DNA from: Siphonodentalium dalli
Lineage: Eukaryota > Mollusca > Scaphopoda > Gadilida > Siphonodentaliidae
Length of the DNA: 64,000 bases
Reading direction: 5' to 3'
Assembly (NCBI GenBank): GCA_032622095.1
Contig: CP136065.1
Location: forward strand, 41,453,503-41,517,502
The notes under the pieces: model-generated
What the model saw: only the letters and a program-made list of their open reading frames with translations
What the model was told of the DNA's origin: nothing
Databases searched by the model: none
Shown here: positions 46,466-58,417 of the stretch, piece by piece
How positions within the stretch are numbered: the first letter of the stretch is position 1
How the letters are laid out: each line of letters begins with the position of its first letter
Translations under genes and position numbers: made by a program

Positions 46466-49225
46466 AGGAAAACCCTTTGGACGTTTGCAAAATAACCGTA
46501 CCAGTGGGTACTTCAACCGAGACAATAGGTACTTTCACAAGAAATCACACCGATTTGTTCATACTAATAAAATTATCGACAACAATTATTTAAATCCATA
46601 ATTTGGCGTTCTTGTATGATTCTAACAGACGACAAGAACTGTTTCCTGCCAAAGTAATGTACATCTTTCCAAATAGCTTCAGGATGACATGGAGAATTGA
46701 ACACGGTTATGCCTATGTCCATATTTAGTAAGAATTATTTCCTCAGACTGTAAAATTGTCCAAATAATCTTTCAAATCATTAGAAAAAGCCCGATCGTAT
46801 AAATGGGCCAGCTAATTTCTATCAACGAATAATAACCCATCTACATAACATGTGGTTCATTGTTCTTCAGGGATATCGATTTACAGTCATTTTATCGATG
46901 TTAATTGCGTACCTTCCTCCATCGCACGGGAAAGCGTAAACGGATTATCTCTATCCGTCTTGGTGATACGCGGATGAACTGTGTGATCACAGGACAACAT
47001 CATAGCAAATTTTCAGGACCACTTGATCCGGGGCGAGGGTGACAAAATTGCAACATTGTGATACATGATCTTGTTTTCTGTATGTTGTCAATTGGTTCAG
47101 ATCATATATACAGGAAGCTGTGAGCTAAATATGTTCCAGAGTCGGGGGGCGAGAGCACCGTCACATATGAAGGTATAACTGGAGAATTGCCTTCATCTGA
47201 TGCATGTGACACATTACTAAAGGGTGAAATCTTGTTTATTTGATGTGTATATGTCATATCTAAATACCTTAATTTGGTTGAATTAATGGGGCAATAGAGT
47301 GTGAGTGTGAAAGTAATTTAACTAGCTGTGGTGCTTCTGGTTTTTCTATGTAAAATTTTGCTGCGATAAACTGTCGTACACTTGGGCATATATTTTAAAG
47401 AATAAACACATGACCTGTGTCAATCTAGATGGATAAACATCACTCGAGTTGCCCGTGGGCATCCATTCTGTGTATTTGCCTGAAACGTTAACGCTGTCGT
47501 CAATGAGAAACCATTACGTTCAGTGATTCCTTTGGAAGTGGTAGTGATAGTGATCTGATGAGAGGCATTCACCAGATGACATATATTATCCGGGAGTGTA
47601 ATAGTTACCGAAGAATGACCCTCTATGCTAAACTACTGATGAATATAAACATTTATAGCCATTCGACGGGCCTGGACCTTTTTAATACAAAACAGAATCA
47701 ATAGGGTTTGTTGCTCGATCGTACAGATTAATTGACATAGTTAATATTTTTCCGGGACATTAATTTCTGTACTATGAATGATATTATAATTCATTGTCCA
47801 TACATTCTGTGTTCTCCTGGGAGGATGACGAAGCTGCTGGTGCTTACCGTTTGTAAGAGCTTGGTCGCTGGACCATCAAGGCCATAAATAGCTTCAAAAA
47901 GGGCACGGAATCTAGGTTTAAGTATACTAGGAATTATATGGCAATGTGGTTATTTTGGAGCAAAAGTAGGATATGTCTGTCCGTCTGTCTGTTCGGATTT
48001 TTTCTCCCAGACCCCTATACCGATTTCAACCAAATTCGGTGTGGTGACTCGGATAGCCTGGCGGAGGCTATAACGGCGTTAGTTTTTCAAAATTTGGATT
48101 TAAAAATATTAAATTAAATAAATAAAAAGAAACACACATTAAAATAAGAACGCTATGGGCCTATTTCAGAATCAAATAAATGTGAATATTTAGGTTCAAT
48201 ACGAACCCATTTGCTGACCAGATGTACGCTATATATATGTGTTTTCATTGTTGCCCGCGCCATCGGACAGAATAACGGGTATAAGTTCACTGGGCTTGGT
48301 TTATTTCAGAATCAAATAGGTCGAATATGAACCTATGTGAATATTTAGGTCCATATATGCGTGAAGCACACACAGGGGCCGCATGCCCCTTTGTGCCTGG
48401 GCCAATTGCCCCCCTCCCGACGCTGAATAAAGGCTCCCGACGCTAGTCCGGTTTATACACGTGGCAGTCATTAATATACGTCCATGAACTATAGACGGAG
48501 GCCATTATTGATATGTACCCATGCGTGACATGATATATAGGTTGGTTGTTTCGTTGCGGGTTATCGACGCTTCAGCCGCCAGACGATATCACGTTTTATT
48601 GAGGTTTATCGTCGCTTCAACGTGTTCAGATACACGAATCAGTTTACATTTCCTGCATATGATGCGATCACACATCCACACTTATCGGGATTAGAACCAG
48701 CTCCACTATCACTGGGCTTTAGTTGGTCTATAATGCGCCATGAAACATAGCAACTGAGACAAGGTGATGTTATTTAAGTAAAACGTTGTAGAGTAAAAAG
48801 CACATCTACTATAATCGAATTTCCAGTGAAAACCCGCATTTTCGTGATTCGGCAATGATCGCGTTGATCAATCGCTGATCCAATCTTGATGCTAATAAAT
48901 AAGTCTGTGCCCTTGATTCGCTTTGGAATGGTTTTGACCTAATAATATCCTTCACTGGGAAAGGAGTCATTTCTCAAAGTAACGCGAAGTCTTTCATTTA
49001 TCATTTGATTGGAGTTCTTTCTCGATGAGCTATCATGCAGAGAGTATAGAGATATATTAACTACAAGGTTCTCAAAGATCCCCTGTAGCCATGCATTTTA
49101 TTGCCTCGAGAACAATTCCTTTGCTAAAGAGGCAACTCTTTATGAACTTGGCATATTGGTCTTACATCGACTGAGTTTTATCACAGGTCCATGGCACAAT
49201 AGACCCCCACCACCCAAAGACATCT
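46466..49225. other. Mostly non-coding stretch
   Basis: No clear gene. It includes a possible LINE relic at 47097-47192, a gtctgtccgtctgtctg block with ccgatttcaaccaaattcgg at 47970-48040 like the 5' ends of tandem elements elsewhere, and two copies of tttcagaatcaaata...gaatatttaggt at 48164-48208 and 48303-48352. The frame starting at 49009 runs into the Helitron-like element and is not supported. Confidence 0.35.
47097..47192 (-). pseudogene. Possible LINE protein fragment
   Basis: A minus-strand frame of about 31 codons reads YTFICDGALAPRLWNIF before a stop. It resembles the conserved (A)PRLWNSLP segment near the end of LINE reverse transcriptases. There is a stop immediately upstream and no other motif. 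Short and tentative. Confidence 0.3.
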
Positions 49226-49976
49226 TCTATTATATATTTTGGAAGATCTGTGTGTGTGTCTGTGTGTGGTGTGTGTGTATGTGTGTTCGCGATGAACTCG
49301 AAAACGGCCTACCCGATTTCGATGAAACTTGGTATGTGGGGGTATTTTCGGCCGGGGGGTGGCATGGGCCTATTAATTTGTCCGTGCGACGTGATCTTGA
49401 CCTTGACATCGGGTCATTTCAAGGTCAACGCCCGAATATCACGGGATTTCGATGAAACTTGGTATGTGGGGGTACTTTCGGTCGGGGAGGGTCATATGCC
49501 TATTAATTTGCCCGTGTGTCGTGACATTGACCTTGAAATCGGGATATTTCAAGGTCAAACGCCCGAATATCACTGGATTTCGATGAAACTTGGTATGTGG
49601 GGGTACTTTCGTATGGGGAGTCTCATAAGCATATTCATTTGCTCGTGCGACGTGACATTGACCTTCAAATATGGTCAATTTAAGGTCAAATCGCCAATTG
49701 TGATGGGATTTCGACGAAATTTTATACATAGGGTCACTTTTGTCAACTGAGTGTTTTGGACGGGTCAAATCGTGACCCCGACCTGACCTTGACCTTCAAA
49801 ATTATCAATTCAAGGTCAAATCGGGTAAAACCGGATGGATTTCGACGGGTACTTTTGTCGGGTACTTTTGTCCGGGCCGTGTTTTTTGGCGGGTCAAATC
49901 GTTACCCCACCTGACCGTGACCTTCAAAATGGTCAATTCAAGGTCCAAGCCCGGACGAAGTCGGGTCACCTTCTAG
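49226..49976 (+). mobile_element. Helitron-like element, family 2, copy 1
   Basis: Begins TCTATTATATATTTTGG (after T) and ends cccggacgaagtcgggtcac then CTTCTAG. The 3' hairpin is GCCCgGACgaaGTCGGGT. The interior has a gtgtgtgtctgt tract and about six cycles of a repeat with gggatttcgatgaaacttgg and gaccttgaccttcaa. The overlapping open frames on both strands reflect the repeat. Confidence 0.7.
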
Positions 49977-50608
49977 TCTAATATATATTTTGGGACTTCT
50001 GTCTGTCTGTTTGTTTGTTAGCAATGGCCGGGAAAACTGCCGGACGGATTTCGACGAAATTTGATACCTAGGGTACTTTTGTCCGGGAAGTGTTTTGGAC
50101 GGGTCAAATCGTGACCCCGACCTGACCTTGAGCTTCAAAATGGTCAATTCAAGGTCAAATCGCGCCTTTCGAGCGGATTTCGACGAAATTTATACCTAGT
50201 GGTACTTTTGTCCGGGGGAGTGTTTTGGACGGGTCAAGTCGTGACCCCGACCTGACCTTGACCTTCAAGTTCAAAATGGTCAATTCAAGGTCAAATCGCG
50301 CCTTTCGAATGGATTTCGACGAAATTTGATACCTAGGGGTACTTTTGTCCGGGGGAGTGTTTTGGATGGGGCAAATCGTGACCCCGACCTGACCTTGACA
50401 TTCAAAATGGTCAATTGTAGTTCAAATCGCGCCTTTCGAACGGATTACGACGAAATTTGATACCTAGGTGTGCTTTTGTCCGGGGAGTGTTTTGGACGGG
50501 TCAAATCGTGAAAAATCTAATGCTGCCAGACAACCCATACCTGCCGGTCCCAAGCCCGGATGAAAGCAGAGTGGAAACAGCCCGGACGAAGTCGGGTCAC
50601 CCTGCTAG
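49977..50608 (+). mobile_element. Helitron-like element, family 2, copy 2
   Basis: Starts TCTAATATATATTTTGGG directly after the CTAG of copy 1 and ends gaagtcgggtcaccctgCTAG followed by T. It has about four internal units of roughly 130 bp (cgggtcaaatcgtgaccccg, cctgaccttgac, aaatggtcaattcaaggtc, cggatttcgacgaaattt). Confidence 0.75.
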
Positions 50609-50892
50609 TATTATATATATATATCGTTGGGTGGTGGGGGTCTATTGTGCCAGGGACCTGTGAGTTTTATACCGAGAACGATAATATACTATACACAATA
50701 ACGGGAAGCAATGCTTTGGGGGACCTGGTATATTTATCTTAATAGGACTACAGCAACAAATGTATCGCACGTATCCCCAGTAATTCTATTTTTTTCTTGG
50801 GGCCACATTTTTTAAAATGGTTAAGTATTTGATGTGCCGTATAGGTCTCCAGAATTGATAATATAAATAAGATTGTAACACCTTTATAGACT

Positions 50893-50956
50893 TGTGAAAT
50901 TTTATTCACGGGCATCCCGAGAAGGGTCGGAAGCTCCTAAATAAAATTTCACATTT
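50893..50956. repeat. Hairpin
   Basis: tgtgaaattttatt at the left pairs with aataaaatttcaca at the right across about 35 bases. Confidence 0.55.
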
Positions 50957-51048
50957 GTTTTACCAATATGGAAATGTTCCCTCTCAGGAGTACGCTCTAA
51001 GAGTCAGAATAATGAAGAAGTGGTGGAAACCAGTTCCACGCATGAATA

Positions 51049-51080
51049 CCCCCCCCCCCCCACACACACACACACACACG
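51049..51080. repeat. Poly-C plus (CA)n
   Basis: Thirteen C followed by about nine CA/AC units. Confidence 0.85.
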
Positions 51081-51296
51081 CATGGCTGCACCACCATGCT
51101 GGTTCGTGAGCATATCATTTATCATTAAATGCCCACTTAATTTTCGAACCCCCAAAAGTTTTATATAAAATATATGCCATATTATATACCATTTGAAAGA
51201 GGAAGCTCCAAAACATTGTATCATCAACTTAATCGGTGTAATAAACTGTGAACATGTTGTTTTTGTTGCGATACCGACTTTGTGTTCTGTTGCATT

Positions 51297-51350
51297 ATTT
51301 TCAATGGAAGTGGAATAACTCTATGTCTTTAGAGTTATTCCCCTTCCATT
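51297..51350. repeat. Hairpin
   Basis: ttttcaatggaag-tggaataactcta pairs with tagagttattcc-ccttccattgaaaa over about 24 bp with a loop of five to eight bases. Confidence 0.65.
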
Positions 51351-51929
51351 GAAAATACATTTTAGGTTGAATTCTGTTGCATTCTGGGAACCATAACGGG
51401 ATTCTATGATTTTAGCTGTTTTCTATTTCTCTATGGGCATCTTCTGGGACACAGACGTTTCAAATGGTGATGAATTATAGTATTCTAATCATACTTTATG
51501 GCATATAATGTTATTAAAACCCTATATCAAGGCACTATAACAAAAATAATCGGCGACTCGAAAATTAAATGGGCCTTTAATATGAGAAATGGCATAATTA
51601 TGAATACTGAGATAGAGAGCTCCAATGTTGTTATACGAACGGGCGGAATCCATCCATATGCGGTATATATCTCCAACCAAACGTAGTTTGTGGATGATAA
51701 TAATAGCCTGTTCTCGAGAAAATTAGTTCAAAATATCGATATGTCCATATTATATAGACTCATTTTGGACAACCATACGTCTAGCATGGAATCAGCTTGA
51801 GAAATAACCATCACACGAACCTATATTCCTTTGGTATCACACTGTCATTGATGTCCGTGGCCTAAACAGAATAAAAGGTCGCTGACCAAAATGTCGCCTG
51901 GCGAATGTGGCAGGTTTGAAGGATATATG

Positions 51930-52530
51930 GAGTTAGTACCAGGCGCTATGCCAACCTAGGAAATGTAGCATGATACTAACATAGCCGACAATTTAAAGAC
52001 ATATTATGGACTTATTCGGGTATGTGAAACTGATGAGTTAGCATTCAGGCGCTATGTCAACTGGAGGAATGTAGCATTTTAGTAACATCGCCGAAAATTT
52101 CAAGCAAATGGACAGTACCACTCCATAGACTGAACTACCCCCAATTGTAAATATTTACTTCTAGATTCGGGACGCAACTATCTGCAATAATCTATCGAAA
52201 ACGAGTCCACCTTCGAGAATCACTACAATTAATTAATATATAAAAAGGAAGATGTGTGTTGACAATTTGGATATAATATTTGTGAAAATAACTACTTTGA
52301 GAAAGATCATTCTCCATTTCTATTTGATCACCCTACCGAAGTGTTTCACATCACATTAAAAGAAATCGAACAGACCACTCCATAGAAAACATCGTCTGAA
52401 AAACGCTCAATTGTAAATTGTAAATATTTACATCTCGATTCGAGACGTAACTACATGTATCAGCGACAATTAAACTAACACAAATGATTTCGTCATCGAG
52501 AGTCGTTGCATTAAATTAAATAATAAATAA
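51930..52530 (+). mobile_element. Outer TTAA-family MITE, split by a younger copy
   Basis: The segments 51930-51996 and 52360-52530 align in order to the family (gcgctatgccaac ... gtagcat ... agccgacaatt, then agaaatcga ... ccactccatagaaaac ... aatatttacatctcgattcg). Between them, at TTAA, sits a complete younger copy. The outer copy lacks its 5' end. Confidence 0.7.
51993..52359 (+). mobile_element. TTAA-target MITE, copy C (nested)
   Basis: Complete copy between TTAA at 51993-51996 and 52356-52359, same ends as copy A, inserted into an older member of the same family. Confidence 0.8.
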
Positions 52531-53210
52531 GGTATCCTGGGCCACCATAATAGAGTGACCCAAAACATGGTGATCGACATTGCTTCAGTCAGCTGGCTCA
52601 GCAACATTTTTGCTCATAAACAAAATCGATTGTGTCAGAATATATATAAAACGTATTACAAGATATAGGTTTACAAAGAAAAGTCGTATATAGAGAATCG
52701 GGGTTAAATTCTCTCAATCAATTCAGGCATCAATAATTACGTTCTTATTCGCTTTCTAAAGCGTATTGGAGCTTTATCGACCATATTAATGATAATATCA
52801 CCAACAGGGCGCACTTTTGTTCAAGCACTCATAAAACCCGGGTTGAAATAAAAAGTAACTGAAGTATTCCCCGTTGCGACGTAAGTGAAGTTATTGATCA
52901 GCATCGCTCCATCAGACATTTCGCGATGATAAATCTTGTTGCGGATAATTTCAAAGCAAAACTCAACGAAAAGACTTGATTACAGTTTTGATATGTTGCA
53001 CAGAATATGATACGAGTGATTGCCTCATTATAGTGAGATATGGCGCTGAAATACGGACGCGTAACGTAACCGAAGCGCATTGATTACATCATGCCATGAC
53101 ATTCGGGGCTCTGATGTATCAGATTAAATAAAATACAACGTCAGATTTGGGGATTTCTTGTTCGAAGCATGACGGCGACGGCGACAGCGAACTTGGTATA
53201 TTTGTTCACG
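52531..53210. other. Non-coding stretch
   Basis: No gene recognised. The minus-strand frames here are short and without motifs. Confidence 0.35.
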
Positions 53211-53304
53211 CCACAGGTCCCCTGGTGCGATACCACCACTACAAGTATATATACTAATACATATATATACTTGTAGTGGTGGTATCGCACCAGGGGACCC
53301 GTGG
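53211..53304. repeat. Long near-perfect hairpin
   Basis: About 36 bp from gtcccctggtgcgatacc to acaagtatatata is followed, after some ten AT-rich bases, by its exact complement. With outer ccac(a/g)gg pairs the stem is over 40 bp. It may be a palindromic MITE; a microRNA-like precursor is conceivable, but the pairing is more perfect than usual for one. Confidence 0.8.
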
Positions 53305-55462
53305 TATACGCCCGTAAAAACGGTCGTGCTGTGTAATCAGTTTGCATGTCCGTCCTTCCGCCAACATTTATGGTTTCCGAATGATAAATTTAGTATTCGC
53401 TTTTCGATCGACTCAAAATTAAATAACTTGTTATGTGGTTTATACACAAGAGACTGGAGGTCAAGCTCGATTATGGGTCGGTCTGACAAATTTTACTTAC
53501 GTTATAGCCGTAGCAATGATAGTTGGACTGACGCCAACTTTGTAGTTTCTGGTCAACAACTATAGTATTGGTTTTTCTGAAAATGTTATATGTAGTTTAA
53601 TCACATGTGGGTCTAGTTCAAATATGGGTCTTTCCAACACAATGTACTTGAGTTAAAGCAGTTATAGACAAGACGAAACCATTAGTATTCCTTTTTCGTT
53701 CATAATAAAATTCCCCGTTCAAGGTGTGAATTTGATTTCGGTTTATGCCGTACAGACTCGCCTGCAGAAAACATTTAGAATTCCAAGGGAATGATTTACA
53801 ATGACACGAGGCAGAGTTGACGTCTGTGTCGAGCTAAAAGACATTATCAACAATTTGCATTCCCGCCTCATTTTCATCCGCATCACGCGAGTTGTGTTGT
53901 CGACATGAAACACGTGCGCTGCACATTTAGTGTTCCGGACCTGTTGGGAATCCAGCCGACCCGGATCAATGGCTTTCCGGTCGTGAACCGGAAGTGACCC
54001 CGCCCGCCGGATCTGAGCTAAAACATCCCGACGGGGCTCTTGGGTCCATTAATCCTTTACGACAGTCGTAGGTCTTCATGAGGGAGACGTGGCATAACTT
54101 GCATGTAGTGTTCCTGAGATTTCCTGAGATCAATAGGAACTTTTGTTACGGTCTGCATATCAGTGTAAAGGATTTAAAACAATGGCTCATCGCTGCATGT
54201 TCATATGTGATAAGTGACGCAACGATTGGGAGATTGGGTCAGAGAGTCTACCCCCTCCCCAACTTTGACAACAATTTTCAACAGTTGGAAAAGTCAGGCG
54301 TGACACAGAATTAGTTTGAAATTGTTTTATCAAAATGGGTTCAATTTGTTCTGCGAGTGTTTAATTCAGGTATAGGGTCGGAGATGAATTCACCTACCTC
54401 CTTGAATGCGACATATTATCAAACGCCCGATCTCGTTTACTTTAAGTTCCCAGTAAGTGACCCAATACTATATATTGTTATGAGCGAAGCCATGAATGAT
54501 AGTGGAAATAATGTCATTTTTCTTCTCTGGCAAGCAAATGTAACTTTGTGACAAAAACACATCGAATTTCTGACGTATTGTGACCAGGTTAATGGAGTTA
54601 CAAACCGGTTACAAATGCGAAGTATATTTTTGTATGCACCAAAAATTGCCATATATGTTCTGGGGTATTAAAGTAATGCCGAATAATTATGCATCCAAGA
54701 ATTAATTCGAAAAAAATCTGATAACTTGTGATTTTAATCATAAACATGAACGTGGCCTTTGTGAACTCTTATCATCTGCTATATGCTTCACTGAGCATAG
54801 GAAACAAAGCACCGGCGGATGTGATTTTGTTCTGTTGCAACAAATAGTTTTTGATTGAGGAAATTGACAATTTGGACATCGATCTTTTCTTTGAAGTTTC
54901 TTGTCTGAGCGAATTTCGCGCAGTTGGTGGTGTTGAATCAGACAAGCAATATTTTATTACGTCGGTCGAAATCAATTATTTTTTCAGATTAGTGTAATTA
55001 TATTGAAACTGATATGGAGTAAGGGTCTCATCGATACGGACCGATCGTTTAACTGACATTGGACGCATGCCATACGTCAAACTGTAAGGAGCTGGACATT
55101 ATTACTATCGAATAAAAAGGATTCCCAATCATGCACTGAAATCGTTTTATGACTACTGGGTGATTGATGGGGTAAGGGATGGAGAGTTAAACCATTGATA
55201 TTATTACTCCGTCGCTGTATATGGAGTCTGTTTATAGTGTTTAAATTGTTTCTATCACCCGTGCCGTTATCTAAGGACCTGTTTGATTATCCATTTGAGA
55301 ATTGAAAATGACTATGGTTAATGTTTCAACGGTCTCCGGAATATTATTTGTTCCAATGTCATAGGAAAGTAGACCCGTCAATAATAAAAATAAGTGTCCT
55401 ACCAGATCCCACGACCACCAACAAACCACTATTGTTTTGTCGAGAAAAAAATTGGTGAAACA
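53305..55462. other. Mostly non-coding, with a promoter-like CpG patch
   Basis: Several open frames (53326-53565, 54078-54314, 54357-54551) have no recognisable domain and poor support. The CpG-rich patch at 53880-54060 is described separately. Confidence 0.35.
53880..54060. promoter_or_regulatory. CpG-rich patch with ETS and GC-box motifs
   Basis: A CpG-rich island in AT-rich surroundings. It has ACCGGAAGTG (ETS consensus, 53987-53996) beside CCCCGCCCGCC (GC box, 53998-54008) and a CACGTG E-box upstream. This resembles a TATA-less housekeeping promoter, but no adjacent coding exon could be shown on either strand. Confidence 0.3.
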
Positions 55463-55874
55463 ATAGAGACCTTTCGCAAAATCACGAATACGATTACGGA
55501 TATATGGACAATATCCTGCCAGTATACGGCCAAAATTCGATATTTACGCGCGGGGGTTCTTATGTGAGACGAAATATACCCCAATCACTGTCAGTTTAAT
55601 TATGTGCAGATGTGTAAGGATGTGCCACTGGCCCTGCTTGGGGACGTTCTAGCATTATCCGTGTGGTGTATAACACACGGATGGTCGGATAAGAACATGG
55701 GATATGAAAGTGTCACAAATTACCTTTTCTATCAAATATATGTTTAACTGAATATAGTGGGGCATATGCCGTCTCACCAAATAACCGTCGTAGGTAAATT
55801 GTGATGGTGTCCACCTTACTAGCGCAATAAATCCTATCCGTAATCGTAATAGTGATTTTGCGAAAGGTCTCTAT
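55463..55874. mobile_element. TIR element of about 412 bp
   Basis: 40-bp terminal inverted repeats with about two mismatches (left atagagacctttcgcaaaat, right attttgcgaaaggtctctat). TA next to each tip may be a TA target duplication. The interior holds a small hairpin, ccgtgtggtgtataacacacgg-like, near 55660. The 157-codon minus-strand frame at 55713-56186 spans this and the next palindrome and is not a gene. Confidence 0.7.
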
Positions 55875-56683
55875 CATGGCAAACAGGGTTGTTACGTTTT
55901 GGGAATTTCGCAGTTTTGGACTAGAAACAAGTCTACTCAAGAAGATATATTGAGTGCGCGCCAATGACAGACAAAATAGCCACAACAGGCGACAACTAGA
56001 TAGGTCTTTGCTCCAATCGAACCAGACGCCCGATTCGTAGTAACCTGACCAGTTTTGCGTTAACCCTTTCAATGCCAGGTCCAATTTTTGTATCAACCCA
56101 TATACCCTGTGCCAATGCATTCTCTTATATACGCGAGTCGACCATAGGTCGCCTCGCATATATAAGAGAATGCATTGGCCTAACAATTTTTCATCATTTG
56201 TTATTATTTTTTACATTTTTTTTACAATTTTAATAAACAAAATTCTTTAACAGACTTATTTTGCAGTTTGTTTTTAAATTCGCTATAGCATGCTTAAGCA
56301 TACCCAACAAATTTCAACCCAAAAATATCTAAATAAAACAACAACAAAACAAAAACAAAAACTACTGACAAGAATTACGAATATGGTACCACATGACGTC
56401 ACTATAATTTGTGCATGTTCTGTCTATCAGTTGTCGTTTTGACATATCCGCAGTTACGGTTACGGTTTCGAGAAGCCAAACATGGGCACGAGAGGTTTCC
56501 TTGTAATCACCGCACAAACCACCGACATGATAGCAACATAATTAAGTACTAAATAATCATAGCAAACAGAACCATATCTACTGAATTACTGCGAGTGGCA
56601 ATAAGTTTGAACGGTATTGTTTTCTCACAAACGAACTCGTGGTCGTCAATTCTGCGAAAAGGTTTCGGACCGTCCGAAAATTT
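55875..56683. other. Non-coding stretch with a palindrome
   Basis: Beyond the palindrome at 56111-56179 it is AT-rich and non-coding up to the array. Confidence 0.35.
56111..56179. repeat. 69-bp palindrome, family of 63691
   Basis: gccaatgcattctcttatat at the left pairs with its complement at the right, around a centre with gtcgacc-ata-ggtcgcc. Outside lie cctgt on the left and ctaacaattttt on the right, matching one end of the element at 63685-63912, so this looks like a half element. Confidence 0.75.
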
Positions 56684-58417
56684 AACGACTGCTATTAGCT
56701 ATTCGTAATTCTTATCAGTAGTAGTTCATTATGCGACTGCTATAAGCTATTCGTAATTCTTAACAGTACTATTTCGTTAAGCGACTACTATAAACTATTC
56801 CCAATTATTATCACTATAGTCGTTCATCAAGCGACCACTATACACTATTAGTAATTCTTATCAGTAGTAGTTCATCAAGCGACCACTATACACTATTCGT
56901 AATTCATATCAGTAGTGGTAATTATGCGACTACTATACGCCATGCCTAATTAATATCACTATAGTAGTTCATTAAGCGACTACAATGAGCTATACGTAAT
57001 TATTATCAGTAGTAGTTCATTAAGCGACCACTATACACTATTCGTAATTCATATCAGTAGTAGTTCATTAAGCGACTACTATTAGCTATTCGTAATTCAT
57101 ATCAGTAGTAGTTAATTTTGCTACTACTATAAGTCATGCCTAATTATTATCAGTAGTGGTAATTATGCGACTACTATACGCCATGCCTAATTAACATCAC
57201 TATAGTAGTTCATTAAGCTACTACCATGAGCTATTCGTAATTATTATCAGTAGTAGTTCATTAAGCGATTACTATTACCTATTAGTAATTGTTATCAGCA
57301 GCAGTTCATTAAGCCACTACTATTAGCTATTCGTAAGTATTATCCGTAGTAGTTCATTAAGCGATTACTATTAGCTATTCGTAAGTATTACCCATAGTAG
57401 TCCATTAAGCGATTACTATTAGCTATTCGTAATTATTGACAGTAGTAGTTCATTAAGCGACTACTATAAGCTAATCGAAATTCTTATCAGTAGTAGTTCA
57501 TTAAGCGACTACTATAACTATTAGTAATTCTTAACAGTGGTAGTTCATTAAACGACTACTATAAGCTATTCGTAGTTCTTAGCAGTAGTAGCTCATTAAG
57601 CGACTACCATAAGCTATTCGCAATTCTTATCAGTAGTAGTTCATTAAGCGACTAATATTAGCTATTCGTAATTCTTATCAGTGGCAGTTCATTAAGAAAC
57701 TACTATAAGCTATTAGTAGTTCTTAACAGTATTAGTTCATTAAGCGACTACTATAAGCTATTCGTAATTCTGATCAGTAGTAGTTCTTTAAGCGACGACT
57801 ATTAGCTGTTCGTAATTCTTATCAGTAGAAGTTCATTAAGCGACTACTATTAGCTATTCGTAATTCTTATCAGTAGTAGTTCATTACGGGACTACTGTAA
57901 GCTATTAGCAATTCTTATCAGTAGTAGTTCATTAAGCGACTAATATTAGCTATTAGTAATTCTTATCAGTAGTAGTTCATTAAGCGACTAATATTAGTTA
58001 TTCGTAATTCTTATCCGTAGTAGTTCATCAAGCGACAACTATAACCTATTAGTAATTCTTATCAGTAGTAGTTCATTAAGCGACTACTATTAGCTATTCG
58101 TAATTCATATCAGTAGTAGTTAATTTTGCTACTACTATAAGTCATGCCTAATTATTATCAGTAGTGGTAATTATGCGACTACTATACGCCATGCCTAATT
58201 AATATCACTATAGTAGTTCATCAAGCGACAACTATAACCTATTAGTAATTCTTATCAGTAATAGTTCATTAAGCGACTACTATTATCTGTTCGTAATTCA
58301 TATTAGTAGTAGTTAATTTTGCTACTACTATAAGTCATGCCTAATTATTATCAGTAGTGGTAATTATGCGACTATTATACGCCATGCCTAATTAATATCA
58401 CTATAGTAGTTCATTAA

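Larger units (their letters stand above)
50609..51925. other. Non-coding stretch with small hairpins
   Basis: No gene. It contains the hairpins at 50893-50956 and 51297-51350 and the C/CA tract at 51049-51080. A block at 51876-51932 resembles 32647-32706. Confidence 0.35.

Noticed and set aside
46871-46905. Possible third exon of the 43523/45291 gene
   Set aside because: The acceptor is fair, but the frame reaches a stop after about ten codons and the donor is weak.
47440-47634. Minus-strand open frame of about 65 codons without ATG (threonine-rich)
   Set aside because: No splice sites in a consistent phase and no domain. Part of it derives from a simple gtagtgatagtgat tract.
47848-47926. 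Minus-strand segment reading FRALFEAIYGLDGPATKLL followed by GTAAGC
   Set aside because: It looks like an exon with a donor, but the other strand also shows a splice-like site here, there is no partner exon, and the length is too small to support a call.
49009-49750. 148- and 166-codon overlapping plus-strand frames
   Set aside because: Most of their length is the gtgtgt tract and internal repeats of a Helitron-like element.
55713-56186. 157-codon minus-strand frame
   Set aside because: It covers one TIR of the 412-bp element and a 69-bp palindrome, which also appears as similar peptides at 63608-63917.
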